Shown here: in pieces, positions 8,176-16,985 of the stretch
How positions within the stretch are numbered: position 1 is the stretch's first letter
Layout of the letters: every line of letters starts with the position of its first letter
NCBI RefSeq assembly: GCF_025717605.1
Contig: NZ_JAJIRQ010000013.1
Coordinates: 1 to 42,088, forward strand
Direction of reading: 5' to 3'
Length of the DNA stretch: 42,088 nucleotides
Source of the DNA: Paucibacter sp. TC2R-5
GTDB lineage: Bacteria > Pseudomonadota > Gammaproteobacteria > Burkholderiales > Burkholderiaceae_C
Notes under the pieces: generated by a model
Seen by the model: only the letters and a program-made list of their open reading frames with translations
The model's database searches: none
Told to the model about the DNA's origin: nothing
Translations under genes and position numbers: made by a program

Positions 8176-9570
8176 TCAAACCGGTATGGGGAAATTGACC
8201 GTCACTTGCAGGCCCTTGCCGCTTGCCCCACTTGACCCGCTACCCAGGCTGACCTGCGCGCCATGCCGCAAAGCCACCTCGCGCACAATCGCCAGGCCCA
8301 AGCCGCTGCCCAGCTTGGATGCGGTGTCGACTTGGTAGAAACGCTCAAACACCCTGTCGTATTCACGCGGGTCTATGCCCGGCCCCTCGTCTTCGACGGT
8401 CAAAAAACAGCTGCAATCCGGGCGCGTGCCGCAGCTCACGGTGATTTTTCCAGCCGGCTCACTGTGGCGGATGGCGTTGTGGATCAGGTTGCCAAGCATT
8501 TCCTGCAACAACCAGGCTGAGCCGTTGACAAACGCAGGGCGAGCCTCAAAGCCCAGATCCAGCCCGGCTGCCAAGGCTGCATCAAGCCAGCTGGAGGCGG
8601 CATCTTCCAGCAACAGTTGCAGATCCAAGCGCTGCAAAGCCTCGGCCTGCACCGATTGGGGCCCGGAGCGCGCCAAGGCCAGCATCTGATGCGTCGACCG
8701 CGCCAGGCGCTGCAAAGAAGTCTTCAGGCTCGTCAGACGCTGACGTTGATTTTCATCGGCGTCCCGCTCGGCCAATTCAAGCTGCATCTGCATGCCGGCC
8801 AAGGGCGTGCGCAATTGGTGCGCTGCATTGGAAAGGAAGGCCTGCTGCGCCTCGGTGGAGACGCGCAAATTTGCGACGAAGCCGTTGATCGCGCGGACCA
8901 GCGGAAGCAAATCGGCCGGCAGTTCCGCGGTCGCAATGGCGCTGAAATCTTCCGGCTGCCGGGCTGCCACCGCTTGGCTCAATTCATCCAAGGGCTTCAT
9001 TGCCAGGTGCACACCCAAGTGGACCAGCAGCAGCGCCAGGCTCAGCAGCACCAAATTGGGAATTACCGTGTCCATCATGACCAGGCGCGCTTGCGCCTCG
9101 CGGCGCTGCAGCGTCTCCGCCACGACAATCTTGAGTGCTCCCAATGCCGACGCATGGGGATAGGTGATGATGCGCATCTCCCGGCCGTCAAAGCGTTGAT
9201 CGGCAAAGCTGGCTTGAGCCAGAGCCTGCTTGTCCAGCAAACCGGCCAGCGCAGGATCTCCGCCGATGACGGCGCCTTCGAGTGTGCTCACCAGAAAAAA
9301 TAACTGGTCCTTGCCATCCGCAATCTGCATCGCGCGCATGGTGCGCGCCAGATGCAGGCCGAGGTCATCATCGACGGCGTCGTCCGCGTCCATATCCAGA
9401 CGCGAGGCCAGGGCTATTGCAACCCTGGCCAGCGCCTGGTCCTGGTTGTCACGCGCGCGCTCGAGTGCCCGCACATAATCGTAGACGGCACTCAACAAAA
9501 TCACCAGCAAGAGCGGCCCGAGCAGCATCCGCAGAAGGCGGTCGCGCAGACTCAAATGGAACTCGCGCAT
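8176..9570 (-). CDS. TctE-like sensor histidine kinase
   Basis: The ATG at 9570, five bases after the regulator gene, gives 464 residues; the longer open frame is an artefact of the overlap. Residues 1-30 hold the first membrane helix (LLGPLLLVILLSAVYDYV) and about 168-190 the second, enclosing a periplasmic sensor region of the 2CSK_N (TctE) type. HisKA follows with the phosphorylated histidine H251 in NAAHQLRTPL. The HATPase domain has the N box NLIHNAIRHS, the G1 box EDEGPGID and the G2 region LGSGLGLAI. The protein should phosphorylate the regulator encoded upstream. The signal is unknown. The downstream position of the cytochrome and ABC genes makes them the likely regulon. Confidence 0.93.
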   Translation of the reverse strand: MREFHLSLRDRLLRMLLGPLLLVILLSAVYDYVRALERARDNQDQALARVAIALASRLDMDADDAVDDDLGLHLARTMRAMQIADGKDQLFFLVSTLEGAVIGGDPALAGLLDKQALAQASFADQRFDGREMRIITYPHASALGALKIVVAETLQRREAQARLVMMDTVIPNLVLLSLALLLVHLGVHLAMKPLDELSQAVAARQPEDFSAIATAELPADLLPLVRAINGFVANLRVSTEAQQAFLSNAAHQLRTPLAGMQMQLELAERDADENQRQRLTSLKTSLQRLARSTHQMLALARSGPQSVQAEALQRLDLQLLLEDAASSWLDAALAAGLDLGFEARPAFVNGSAWLLQEMLGNLIHNAIRHSEPAGKITVSCGTRPDCSCFLTVEDEGPGIDPREYDRVFERFYQVDTASKLGSGLGLAIVREVALRHGAQVSLGSGSSGASGKGLQVTVNFPIPV

Positions 9571-9575
9571 CGCGG

Positions 9576-10238
9576 TCAAACGTCGATGCGGTAGCCGATG
9601 CCACGCACGGTGCGGATGGTGATGCCGCTGTCGGCAAATTTTCCGCGCAAGCGCGAGATATAGATCTCGACCGCGTTGTCGGTGATCTCCTTGTCCCAGC
9701 GGCTGAGGCTGTCGGCCAAGCGGCGTTTGGCGATCACATTGGGGGCAGCCAGCATCAGCGCCTGCATCAAGTGCCATTCGCGGCCCGTCAATGCCAGCGG
9801 CTCGCCAAACAGCTCGGCCGCATGGGTCGCCAGATCAAGCGTCAAAGGCCCAGCCGTCAAGCGGGCGCTAGCGACCGAGCGGCTGCGCCGGATTAGCGCT
9901 TGCACCCGCGCCAGCAATTCGGGCCATAAAAAGGGCTTGATCAGATAGTCGTCAGCGCCTTCGTTGAGTCCGCTGACCCGGTCCGACAGCCCGTCGCGTG
10001 CGGTCAAGATCAGAATTGGCAGCGTGTGCGCGGCGGCCCGCACTTGGCGCACCAGGCTCAAGCCATCCATGCCGGGCAGGCCAAGGTCAAAGATCGCCAG
10101 GTCATGTACTTGGTGGCCCAAGGCATCCAGCACCTGCTCCGCGCTGCCCAAATGATCCATTTCATAGCCCGCCCGACCCAGCGCTTCGCGCAGACCGGCT
10201 GCCAGCAACTCATCGTCTTCGACCAACAAAATGCGCAT
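9576..10238 (-). CDS. OmpR-family response regulator (TctD/QseB-like)
   Basis: The ATG at 10238 starts the canonical MRILLVEDD, giving 220 residues; the upstream in-frame extension lacks domain similarity. The receiver domain has the acidic pocket EDD (7-9), the phospho-acceptor D51 in FDLGLPGMDG and the conserved lysine K101 in YLIKPF. The winged-helix output domain has the hallmark regions LTGREWHLMQALM and TVRGIGYRI. It is the first gene of the minus-strand series and is transcribed with the kinase. It probably controls transcription of the cytochrome and transporter genes that follow. Confidence 0.95.
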   Translation of the reverse strand: MRILLVEDDELLAAGLREALGRAGYEMDHLGSAEQVLDALGHQVHDLAIFDLGLPGMDGLSLVRQVRAAAHTLPILILTARDGLSDRVSGLNEGADDYLIKPFLWPELLARVQALIRRSRSVASARLTAGPLTLDLATHAAELFGEPLALTGREWHLMQALMLAAPNVIAKRRLADSLSRWDKEITDNAVEIYISRLRGKFADSGITIRTVRGIGYRIDV

Positions 10239-10885
10239 CGGAATATGGTGCAAAAAATGGAACTGCTTGAACAGGCAGCTGGGCAGTATCGGCTTCGCAG
10301 TTGGCGGGAGCTCCTGCTGATTGTCCGTCCCTTTGCTGGCTGGATGTTTTCCCGCCTGCCATTTGGGACAAAGCTGGCAGCTAGGCGAAAGCCAGATCGT
10401 TGCCCCGCTCTGTAGGCGCCGACGCTCAAGCTCAGCCCCTGCAGTCGCCCTAACCCGGCTGACAGTTACCAAGAAATGCGCTCATAGAACGGGTCATCAG
10501 GAGCGACTTCGAATGCCCGCTATGGGCACATGGGAGCCATTCAATCACGTCGAAAGTAAGTCTCATACACCTACTTTCGGTTGGCTTAGTCACATCGGAA
10601 TGAGTGGCCAGTTCGAATCGGAATGCCTGGCTATTTTGAATCGGAAGAGGTGGCTATGTTGACCGGAATACGCAGTACGGACAGCAGCTCTAGCCTAGAG
10701 AGACCCGGCGCGTGGTCTAGACCCACAAGCTCAGACAGTCAAAGAGGAGGGCGTTCAAGTGGCAGTGCGCTCACCCGAGTCAAGACAAAATCGCTGAGCA
10801 ACTGCAGCCCGTCAAGTTACATGTAACGCCGGATCAGACTACATGCTGGTCACTGTTTACGAGCAAATTGGAGTCAAAAGTGCGA
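10239..10885. other. Intergenic region with relic mobile-element sequence
   Basis: No gene is convincing here. The part next to the regulator gene should hold its promoter. The middle (10605-10672) holds three imperfect repeats described separately. The remainder shows nothing that I can interpret. Confidence 0.5.
10605..10672 (+). repeat. Three imperfect ~20-bp repeats resembling an IS21-family end
   Basis: TGGCCAGTTCGAATCGGAA (10605), TGGCTATTTTGAATCGGAAG (10628) and TGGCTATGTTGACCGGAATA (10651) follow one another at a 23-base period. Serial terminal repeats of the form TGxCxAxTTxxAATCGG are characteristic of IS21-family ends, where they bind the IstA transposase. No istA or istB gene is present, so this is probably a leftover end. 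Confidence 0.55.
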
Positions 10886-11320
10886 TCAACCGACTGCGGC
10901 GACGAGCGATGCCAACCTGTCAAGATCAAATTTGGTCAATCCTGTATCGGGATCACACAGCACTACGCGTTTGTTAAATGGTCTGTATAGCCAAGCCTGA
11001 TCTTCCAGGGCCGCCCAAGGTCGCCATGGCAGGGCGCTTTGGCGTAGCCACATGGCCACCTCCGCCTCCCGAGAGAAGCGCTCCGGGCTGTCGCCGGCGA
11101 GCTTTGGCGTAACACCAACGATTCGGGACCGAATCCCCGCCGAGAAATGGCTCCGCAACTCGTCCAACGACCGCGTTAGCCGCCATGTCGACGATACAAC
11201 CACGTCCACCCCCGGGTGCAACTGCAGCCAAGCTTCTAGCAGTGGCAGACGCGTGAATAAATCGGCCGGCTTGCAGCCGTATTTGTGCAGCACCCCGTCG
11301 AAGTCGAGAAAGAGAAGCAT
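10886..11320 (-). CDS. HAD-superfamily hydrolase-like protein
   Basis: This 144-residue protein starts MLLFLDFDGVLHKYG, which is HAD motif I (DxDG, residues 6-9). Motif II is the serine/threonine in VVVSSTWR (about residue 43). A C-terminal acidic region, VVLCDPDTGLT, sits where motif IV acids are expected. The compact size and the motif SSTWR match the HAD domain group found near RNA-repair Swiss-army-knife proteins (HAD_SAK type), which are predicted phosphatases. The gene stands alone in a block of small accessory genes. I am confident of the fold, not the substrate. Confidence 0.8.
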   Translation of the reverse strand: MLLFLDFDGVLHKYGCKPADLFTRLPLLEAWLQLHPGVDVVVSSTWRLTRSLDELRSHFSAGIRSRIVGVTPKLAGDSPERFSREAEVAMWLRQSALPWRPWAALEDQAWLYRPFNKRVVLCDPDTGLTKFDLDRLASLVAAVG

Positions 11321-11531
11321 GGTATCGGTCGGCTACGGGGTCGAAGGGCCAAATGCCGGGTATTGTGTCTTGCGCTCACCGAATGCACCTCGCAGTATCG
11401 CTGTTGCCAACATGTGCGTGCGCTCGCCGAGCGTCGTCATCCAATGCAGGTTCAGGGTCACTGCGCGTTGAGGTGCAACGCCAGCGCTGCTTCGTCGTTC
11501 CCCTATTCATAGTAGCTCTGCCAGCCAAGCA

Positions 11532-11936
11532 TCAAACCTTGTCCACCCACGAAATGCCCACGTCATCTTCAGGTAGCAACCAATACCGAATGGAAAAAAT
11601 TGGGTTGGGTTCGCACCATGTTTGGCGCAACCAAAGCTCTGGATAGTGGCGGCGGGTGCACATCAATTTTCGGATCAGAGTTTCGTCCTCAAGGTGAATG
11701 GCCCCTAGAACATCAAAGAGGGAGCCTGCCGCGTCTATTGACGCTGCCCAGCGTAAATGGATCAATGGGGCGTCAGTTTCGACCAAATGAATCAAGTCCA
11801 AGGGGGTCGGATAGTCTGGAATCAACTGCGCAGCCCGCTGGCGAATCTCGAAACCCAGAGTTTCTTCCAGCGTCATGGCTCGCAAGAGTTCACCGCCCCA
11901 ACGCAGCGCTCGCATACGTTCGCTTGGCGTTGACAT
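11532..11936 (-). CDS. BPSL0761-like hypothetical protein
   Basis: This 134-residue protein has an AAAGGA ribosome-binding site eight bases before the ATG at 11936. Its N terminus, MSTPSERMRALRWGGELL, followed by a helical region and LIPDYPTPLDL, resembles the BPSL0761 family common in Burkholderiales. The C-terminal half (LIHLRWAASIDAAG onward) is Trp-rich and I do not recognise it. It is soluble and lacks a signal peptide. Such proteins are typical cargo of genomic islands. The function is unknown. Confidence 0.65.
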   Translation of the reverse strand: MSTPSERMRALRWGGELLRAMTLEETLGFEIRQRAAQLIPDYPTPLDLIHLVETDAPLIHLRWAASIDAAGSLFDVLGAIHLEDETLIRKLMCTRRHYPELWLRQTWCEPNPIFSIRYWLLPEDDVGISWVDKV

Positions 11937-12155
11937 GGCATTCCTTTCCAGTTCATATTGCGGGCTCCGCTTTTTGATAGCACAGCGTGCGACCTAGTTT
12001 CTTGGTGTAGCCCGGCTCGTGGCCGGGCCAGTTGAATCGGCGCAGGACTGTTGCTGCCAATTGCACATTGCAAGCGCGGCTTGGGAACGTCCATCGAGCC
12101 TGGGATCTTTAGTTCCGGGGGAGGCTATCCGGAAGATTTGCTGATGCGTTTCAAA

Positions 12156-12503
12156 TCAGACATTTCCTTGGTCGTTGGGTGGGCGGTGCGCTGCATCCGC
12201 AGCTGTCGGGAACTCGCATCCATGCCAAGTGGGATCGAATTGCTCCAGTGAGCGTTCGAGGGCTCGGTCAAGTTGGCCAGGTTCGACGATCCGAAGCCAT
12301 GGTCCGAGGGTCAACTTCAGGCATTGCTGGCAGAGGTCTATCTGAACCTTGTTTCCATCTCCAAAAATGGAGCCATAGCCGCCCATTACGTCAATGGACA
12401 CAGTTTCATGGAACTCCACCTCGCCGCTTTCAGTCAAGCGCTCACAGCGATCGCACCGGATCTGTTTCACGAAGGACTGTGGACGAACGTCTCTGATTTG
12501 CAT
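12156..12503 (-). CDS. Small four-cysteine (probable zinc-binding) protein
   Basis: This 115-residue protein has two CxxC pairs, CDRC near residue 17 and CQQC near residue 57, separated by a stretch with the motif GSIFGDGNKVQIDLC. The layout suggests a zinc ribbon or knuckle. The C-terminal 45 residues are variable. No strong ribosome-binding site precedes the ATG at 12503, so the start is tentative. It lacks a signal peptide and is probably cytoplasmic. I know no assigned function for it. Confidence 0.6.
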   Translation of the reverse strand: MQIRDVRPQSFVKQIRCDRCERLTESGEVEFHETVSIDVMGGYGSIFGDGNKVQIDLCQQCLKLTLGPWLRIVEPGQLDRALERSLEQFDPTWHGCEFPTAADAAHRPPNDQGNV

Positions 12504-12559
12504 TTTTTTTCGGTTCTTAGAACTTTTGGAAATATGCGTGTGCAGATTCGGAACATGCC

Positions 12560-12994
12560 TTAAGCCGATTCCACTTCCAAGATCAGCTCGAGATCGGTGA
12601 TCTTCGATACCCCCACGTCGCTCGCTTTTGCAGGGACATAATTCCCAACGGCATCTCGCAGCAAGATAGCTTCATTGTTTGATGCGTCGCATCTAACGCG
12701 CCATATCGAGTGAATCGCACGAATGCTCCACTGTCCATTCGGGTTTGTTGGAGGAGTCACGCACTGCAGCCCGACAAGTCGCCCCCCCTGCTTGAGTTCC
12801 AAGTGCCCTAAAAGGTCCTCGTTCCAAAAAATCCCTGTGGTTTCGGTGTACGAGTCTGGTGCCTCACCAATCAACATGCTTACCAAGTACCAAGTGTGAT
12901 CGCAAGGCAAGCTAAATGCGCGCCAGTAAAGGATGCTTGGAGTGGCGAGTCCAAAGGGAAGCGTAAGTTTGTGGCGAGGCTCAGTGATGAACAT
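12560..12994 (-). CDS. Hypothetical protein, unknown family
   Basis: This 144-residue protein has natural composition and a sensible length but no motif that I recognise. It is mixed in character, with aromatic-rich segments (SILYWRAFSLPCDHTWYLVSM), and it lacks a signal peptide and clear membrane helices. It is divergent from the XRE regulator gene at 13184, and the 190-base gap between them would hold both promoters. It may be an accessory or immunity-type protein, but that is only a guess from the setting. Confidence 0.5.
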   Translation of the reverse strand: MFITEPRHKLTLPFGLATPSILYWRAFSLPCDHTWYLVSMLIGEAPDSYTETTGIFWNEDLLGHLELKQGGRLVGLQCVTPPTNPNGQWSIRAIHSIWRVRCDASNNEAILLRDAVGNYVPAKASDVGVSKITDLELILEVESA

Positions 12995-13183
12995 TTTTGA
13001 AGTAACTTTTGTCGGTCATTGGCCGTACGGGCAAGCTTGCCATCTGGTTATTTAAAATACATAGTGTCTATTGAAGAGCCGTTCGTCGGCAACTGCTGGC
13101 TAAAACAGCCCCGCGCTAATTTTGGGGATAAATTCCCTTTCCGAATACGGAGTGTGTTGCGATACGTTCTGCCTGAGGGTCAC

Positions 13184-13486
13184 ATGCTCAAGTCAGTCCA
13201 TAGCAGTCATAACGAAACATTTCTGAAACTCTTGCGCAGACGACGCGTGTCCATGGGACTCAGGCAAAAGGATCTTGCTGTCCGGATTGGACGTGGGCAA
13301 GGAACAGTGAGCAAGGTGGAACGAGGCGAGCGGCGACTCGACGTAATTGAGTTGCGGGCTTGGCTACGAGCGCTCGATCTCGACTTCGCAACGTTTGCTC
13401 GTGACCTTGACCAAGAGTTGCTCGCATTCCCCATTCCTGAGCTCAATATTCACACCCTGCCAGCACGTCGTCATCGAATCGTTTGA
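13184..13486 (+). CDS. XRE-family DNA-binding protein
   Basis: I chose the ATG at 13184, preceded by GAGGG five bases upstream, rather than the longer frame from 13019. The 100-residue product is an almost complete HTH_XRE domain: residues 10-65 include RRVSMGLRQKDLAVRIGRGQ and GTVSKVERGERRLDVIEL. A short tail of about 30 residues follows. It probably represses its own promoter and perhaps the divergent gene at 12994. It is followed by a second XRE gene after an 81-base gap. Confidence 0.75.
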   Translation: MLKSVHSSHNETFLKLLRRRRVSMGLRQKDLAVRIGRGQGTVSKVERGERRLDVIELRAWLRALDLDFATFARDLDQELLAFPIPELNIHTLPARRHRIV

Positions 13487-13567
13487 TTCATCGTCGGTTC
13501 TTGCAAAAGGTTCTTTGTATTATTTAAAACGTGGCGAAATTAGGACTGATTTGGGACGCTCACTGGG

Positions 13568-13864
13568 ATGCAATCCCGTCCCAAATCTGCCCCCGCCAGA
13601 GGCCGCCCCCGAGGCTCGAAGAGCTTCCACGTCAATGTGGCCCAGGCGTTCGGCTCAATCGTGCGTGAAGGTCGTATCGCGCAAAACATCTCTCAGGAGG
13701 ACATGGCCCACATGGCACAGATGGAGCGCTCCTATTTCGGTCGAATAGAGCGCGGCCAGAGTCAACCCACACTGTTTGTCATACTCAAGATCGCAAGTGC
13801 TCTTGGTGTTGACCCTGGAGTCCTTGTTGGCGTGGTTGGCGAGGCTCTTGACAAGCCTGAATGA
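13568..13864 (+). CDS. XRE-family DNA-binding protein
   Basis: This 98-residue protein has a basic N-terminal arm (SRPKSAPARGRPRGSK), which may contact DNA or RNA. The HTH_XRE domain covers about 25-85, with NISQEDMAHMAQMERSYFGR and IERGQSQPTLFVILKIASAL. The two XRE proteins in tandem are of different subtypes and do not look like a duplication. It lies just outside the convergent recombinase operon and may regulate that module or belong to its cargo. Confidence 0.8.
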   Translation: MQSRPKSAPARGRPRGSKSFHVNVAQAFGSIVREGRIAQNISQEDMAHMAQMERSYFGRIERGQSQPTLFVILKIASALGVDPGVLVGVVGEALDKPE

Positions 13865-14104
13865 GATCGGAACGCGGCGTTTCACAAGCGCTATGGCGTC
13901 TGTCAGAAGCTGACGGAGGTGTCGCAGATTGCTTGGACGTCCATTGTTTGGAGATATACACCAAACATGCGACTCTCTTCGGCGGTCCGACAACGATCGA
14001 TTTCATGCTCGGCAAAGCAGCTAGTTGGACTCATTGCAGTTGCTGCCTATCTAGAGGGGCAACTCAGCTTGGGTATTTCATGACGTCTGGCATTGCCTTA
14101 CCTT
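13865..14104. other. Gap between XRE gene and recombinase operon; nothing evident
   Basis: This stretch separates the convergent regulator and recombinase operons. I see no good hairpin, no convincing gene and no copy of the repeats found at the other end of the recombinase operon. The unseen end of that element could nevertheless lie here. Confidence 0.3.
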
Positions 14105-14653
14105 TTAACTTCCCCCTTTCTTGCTCGAGGCCTTGTCTATTGAAGTCTGCTTCGCACTGACAGGGTCTTGAACTTGGCCAGAGTGCAGACGCTGCGGAAT
14201 TGTTGCAACTTTCCCTGACAGCTCAGGAGGCAACGCCCCCTGGCGATGTAACCGGTCTCGAATGTCTGCGTAGGACTTGTAAAACGTGAGCAACTTGGCC
14301 GTACCGCCCAATTCCGCCATAGCCCGAACCATGGCCAAGTGGCTAGCAACCCTGGCCGCCTCATTCACTTCCAGCTGTCGAATCCGAGCTTCCCCCGACT
14401 GAAGCTTCTCCGCAGCAACCTTTGTCCCGCTTCGTCTGACGTTGCCGGCGAATGTTCGCAATTCTTTCTGCTTTTGCTGTGCGGCCTCAAGCAAGGCTCG
14501 GCGCTGGGGGTGCCTCGTGTAGTCGGAGGCATTGTTCACGCAAGAATGCGCCCTAGACAGGGCCCTGGCGGTAATGTCCTCGTCCCTGTCGAGCATAGCC
14601 GCAAGAAGAGCACAGAGTTCCACGTGAGCGGGGTCTCTCGTCTTACGCGCCAT
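14105..14653 (-). CDS. Small helical partner of the recombinase operon (TnpC-like by position and form)
   Basis: This 182-residue protein has AAGGAG eight bases before its ATG and overlaps the 780-aa recombinase by 11 bases. Residues 25-50 (ITARALSRAHSCVNNASDYT) look like a degenerate helix-turn-helix. Residues 50-110 are long helical or coiled-coil sequence (LLEAAQQKQKELR, EARIRQLEVNEAA). The tail is basic and ends in SSKKGGS. In Tn554, the small TnpC with an HTH-plus-coil form assists two tyrosine recombinases, and this protein has the same place and general form. I infer an accessory role in recombination; no direct homology can be shown here. Confidence 0.6.
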   Translation of the reverse strand: MARKTRDPAHVELCALLAAMLDRDEDITARALSRAHSCVNNASDYTRHPQRRALLEAAQQKQKELRTFAGNVRRSGTKVAAEKLQSGEARIRQLEVNEAARVASHLAMVRAMAELGGTAKLLTFYKSYADIRDRLHRQGALPPELSGKVATIPQRLHSGQVQDPVSAKQTSIDKASSKKGGS

Positions 14654-16985
14654 GCAAGACGCTCCTTCGATGGTTTGTAGTTGTTGACAGATCCGTTCCA
14701 GTTGGGAATACGGGCTGGCCGGGCAGGGTGGCCATCAACGCTTCGACACCGGCCAATCGCACCGAGGCATGGGCGATTTGATTTGCCTTGCCTATGGACC
14801 CTTCAGGCTTCGCCTGAGCATGGTCGAGCGCCGTCTTCAGTCGGCCGTGCAAGGTGATGATGTTTTCCTGATGTTCTGGCAGGTTAGTGGCTGACAAATG
14901 GCGGCAGCCAGTGAAACACTCCAAGTGCTTGGGGCAGGGGTCCACGGTGAACGAATTCAAGCACGTGCCATAGGGCGTCGCATGAAACCCGTCCGCTTCG
15001 GCGGCCAAGAAACGTAAGGCGGCAACGTCCCCTTCTTTCAGCTGAATGCTTTTGAATTCCTTGACGACAGGGCCATTTGCCCGGCCAGCCATGATGAGTT
15101 TTGCCACGGTGGCGGCCTTATTGGCGCCGATGAGCAAGTCCCACTCATCGGGCAGCTCAATTTCGTCCAGTTCTTCAGCCAAGCTACGGTGGTCGTATAC
15201 ATAGCTCTGCGTGACGCTGCGTCGGTTAAATCGCTTGGTAATAATGGTGTCAGCGACACCGAGTCTAAACAGCTCTGTGTTCTGAAGGTGGCGAAATGAA
15301 TGGGTTTTCAAGCGTAGCGCTCGGTCTTCGCCGGATTGCCCGTACAGCGAAAACAGCGACTGCTCTTTGTAGTTGTCGGCACCTAAGCAACGCAAGAGCA
15401 TTTCCTCGTCCGCAATTCCAATTGCATAGGTGAGGGAAGGGTCGAGCACTGTCTGCCCTCGGCCGGCACCAACGGCGCGTTTGGGCATCAGGAACAGCAT
15501 TTCCCAGGGCGCAATCGTTGTGCCGTTGTCGAGCGTCAGAGGCGCCAAGTCTGAGAGCTTGGTCTTGAGGTGTTCGGCGAGGTAGGCCTCGACATCAGAA
15601 ACAAGCAAGACCGTGCCTCGAACACCCCTGCCGGGTCCAGGCGTTCCATCGATGTTTCGGGGAGCCAACCCGTTTGCGCGCCGCTCTGGGGAAAAGTACC
15701 GACTGATAGTCGCGGTCAATGACGTTGACGTGGACTGAAGGTGCTTCAAATCAGCAAGTTCCGTGAGGTCCATTGTTTCTGCATATCGGTCCAAACAAGC
15801 CTGAACACCTTCAGGGTAGGGCTCCGCCGCCCACACTGGATTCCCCGTCAAGTGCCCATACATTTCAACTGAGTCAACGAGTTGGTCGAGCTCATACATG
15901 GGCAAGATTCGGCCAGTTTCGAACTGTGCCTTGATCGTCTTTCGAAGGGGGGCAGTCAGGCGAGCCACCTCGTCAAGATTGCTCTCCAGCACGTCCCGAA
16001 ACATATCCGGAACAAATTGCGTTTCTTCATAGAGCAGGTTCGTACCCTGCTTCTCAGCGAAATGCCGCAAAGACAGGGTCTCGGAGATGCCACCGACCTC
16101 ACTGGCAGGCCGACCAGCATCATCGACATAGGCCCGGGTCCGTTTCCAATCCAAAGGGAGCAGGGAGACCTCACCAATCCGCAGGCCCGTAATGAGCAAG
16201 ACCTTGACCATGGCAAAGCGCAGGGCGTCACTTAGATTCCGAGGTTGTTCGGTGAATACGATTCGAATGAGCTCCCAGAACGCCTTCCGCTCAGGAAGCT
16301 TTTCCTCAGACTTTCGCTCAGATAACGTTGTTTTGAGCTCGGCCTCATTTTGCGCAAATCTGGCTCTTACTTTGGTTGCCTTTTCAGGTCTCGATACCAA
16401 CGTACCCATAGGACAAGCGTCAAACAGGTGCAAAGGGTCGATGAGGCTCGTAAGCAACCCTAGTAAAACCACTGTCCGACCTTTTGAGACTTGGCACTCG
16501 TCGGAAATTTCGCAGGTCAGGCGCACGTCATCTGCCGTTACAAGCCATGGAGCCTTCCCCGACACGGTGGCCAGGAAGCGCAGGGCGCTAGCCGCTTGGC
16601 TGATGTACCCAACCCCCTTCTTTTTGACAAGTACATGCTCGACCGAAAACGCTTTTATCAAGTCCTGCCAGGCCAAAGAAACCGGTGAAATTTTTTTGCC
16701 TGGGGGCAACAAACCTCGTTCAATCAGCTTCGCAACAGCGTCATCACATTCGCTGAACAAGCGAAGTACAGCACCCTTAGGCCGGCCGTCCTTGGTCATA
16801 ACACGCAAGTCCCAAACATGCTCTGGTATGGCCTCGCACTTTTCGTTCAATTCCATTTCCCAACAGAGCCCGGAATCACGAGCGATTCGCTTGCTCTGGT
16901 CAATGAAAGCCTCGAAATTTTTGTTGACGCCAGCCACAGCGGCTACGGCTTGAACAGGGAATTCAAAGGGGAGGGGCCTATTCAT
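14643..16985 (-). CDS. Large tyrosine recombinase (third of three)
   Basis: This 780-residue protein has AAGGG upstream of its ATG at 16985 and overlaps the preceding recombinase by 8 bases. The catalytic domain spans about 230-610: Arg I is R269 in TGLRIGEVSLLPLDW, box II is H562-x-x-R565 in THSFRH, and the nucleophile is probably Y597 in QSYVYDH. The usual box III histidine appears as N587 in RFNRRS, an unusual residue. The C terminus carries a cysteine cluster (TCLNSF, DPCPKHLECFTGCRHL) that may bind zinc. An extra 200-residue segment lies between Arg I and box II. It is larger than TnpB of Tn554 (about 630 aa) but in an equivalent position. Confidence 0.85.
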   Translation of the reverse strand: MNRPLPFEFPVQAVAAVAGVNKNFEAFIDQSKRIARDSGLCWEMELNEKCEAIPEHVWDLRVMTKDGRPKGAVLRLFSECDDAVAKLIERGLLPPGKKISPVSLAWQDLIKAFSVEHVLVKKKGVGYISQAASALRFLATVSGKAPWLVTADDVRLTCEISDECQVSKGRTVVLLGLLTSLIDPLHLFDACPMGTLVSRPEKATKVRARFAQNEAELKTTLSERKSEEKLPERKAFWELIRIVFTEQPRNLSDALRFAMVKVLLITGLRIGEVSLLPLDWKRTRAYVDDAGRPASEVGGISETLSLRHFAEKQGTNLLYEETQFVPDMFRDVLESNLDEVARLTAPLRKTIKAQFETGRILPMYELDQLVDSVEMYGHLTGNPVWAAEPYPEGVQACLDRYAETMDLTELADLKHLQSTSTSLTATISRYFSPERRANGLAPRNIDGTPGPGRGVRGTVLLVSDVEAYLAEHLKTKLSDLAPLTLDNGTTIAPWEMLFLMPKRAVGAGRGQTVLDPSLTYAIGIADEEMLLRCLGADNYKEQSLFSLYGQSGEDRALRLKTHSFRHLQNTELFRLGVADTIITKRFNRRSVTQSYVYDHRSLAEELDEIELPDEWDLLIGANKAATVAKLIMAGRANGPVVKEFKSIQLKEGDVAALRFLAAEADGFHATPYGTCLNSFTVDPCPKHLECFTGCRHLSATNLPEHQENIITLHGRLKTALDHAQAKPEGSIGKANQIAHASVRLAGVEALMATLPGQPVFPTGTDLSTTTNHRRSVLHGA

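Noticed and set aside
13184-13864. Two XRE genes as a toxin-antitoxin pair
   Set aside because: Both are DNA-binding domains of different subtypes; neither has toxin features.
13861-14160. 99-aa plus-strand open frame after the second XRE gene
   Set aside because: Overlaps the end of the convergent 182-aa gene and has unnatural Cys/His-rich composition.
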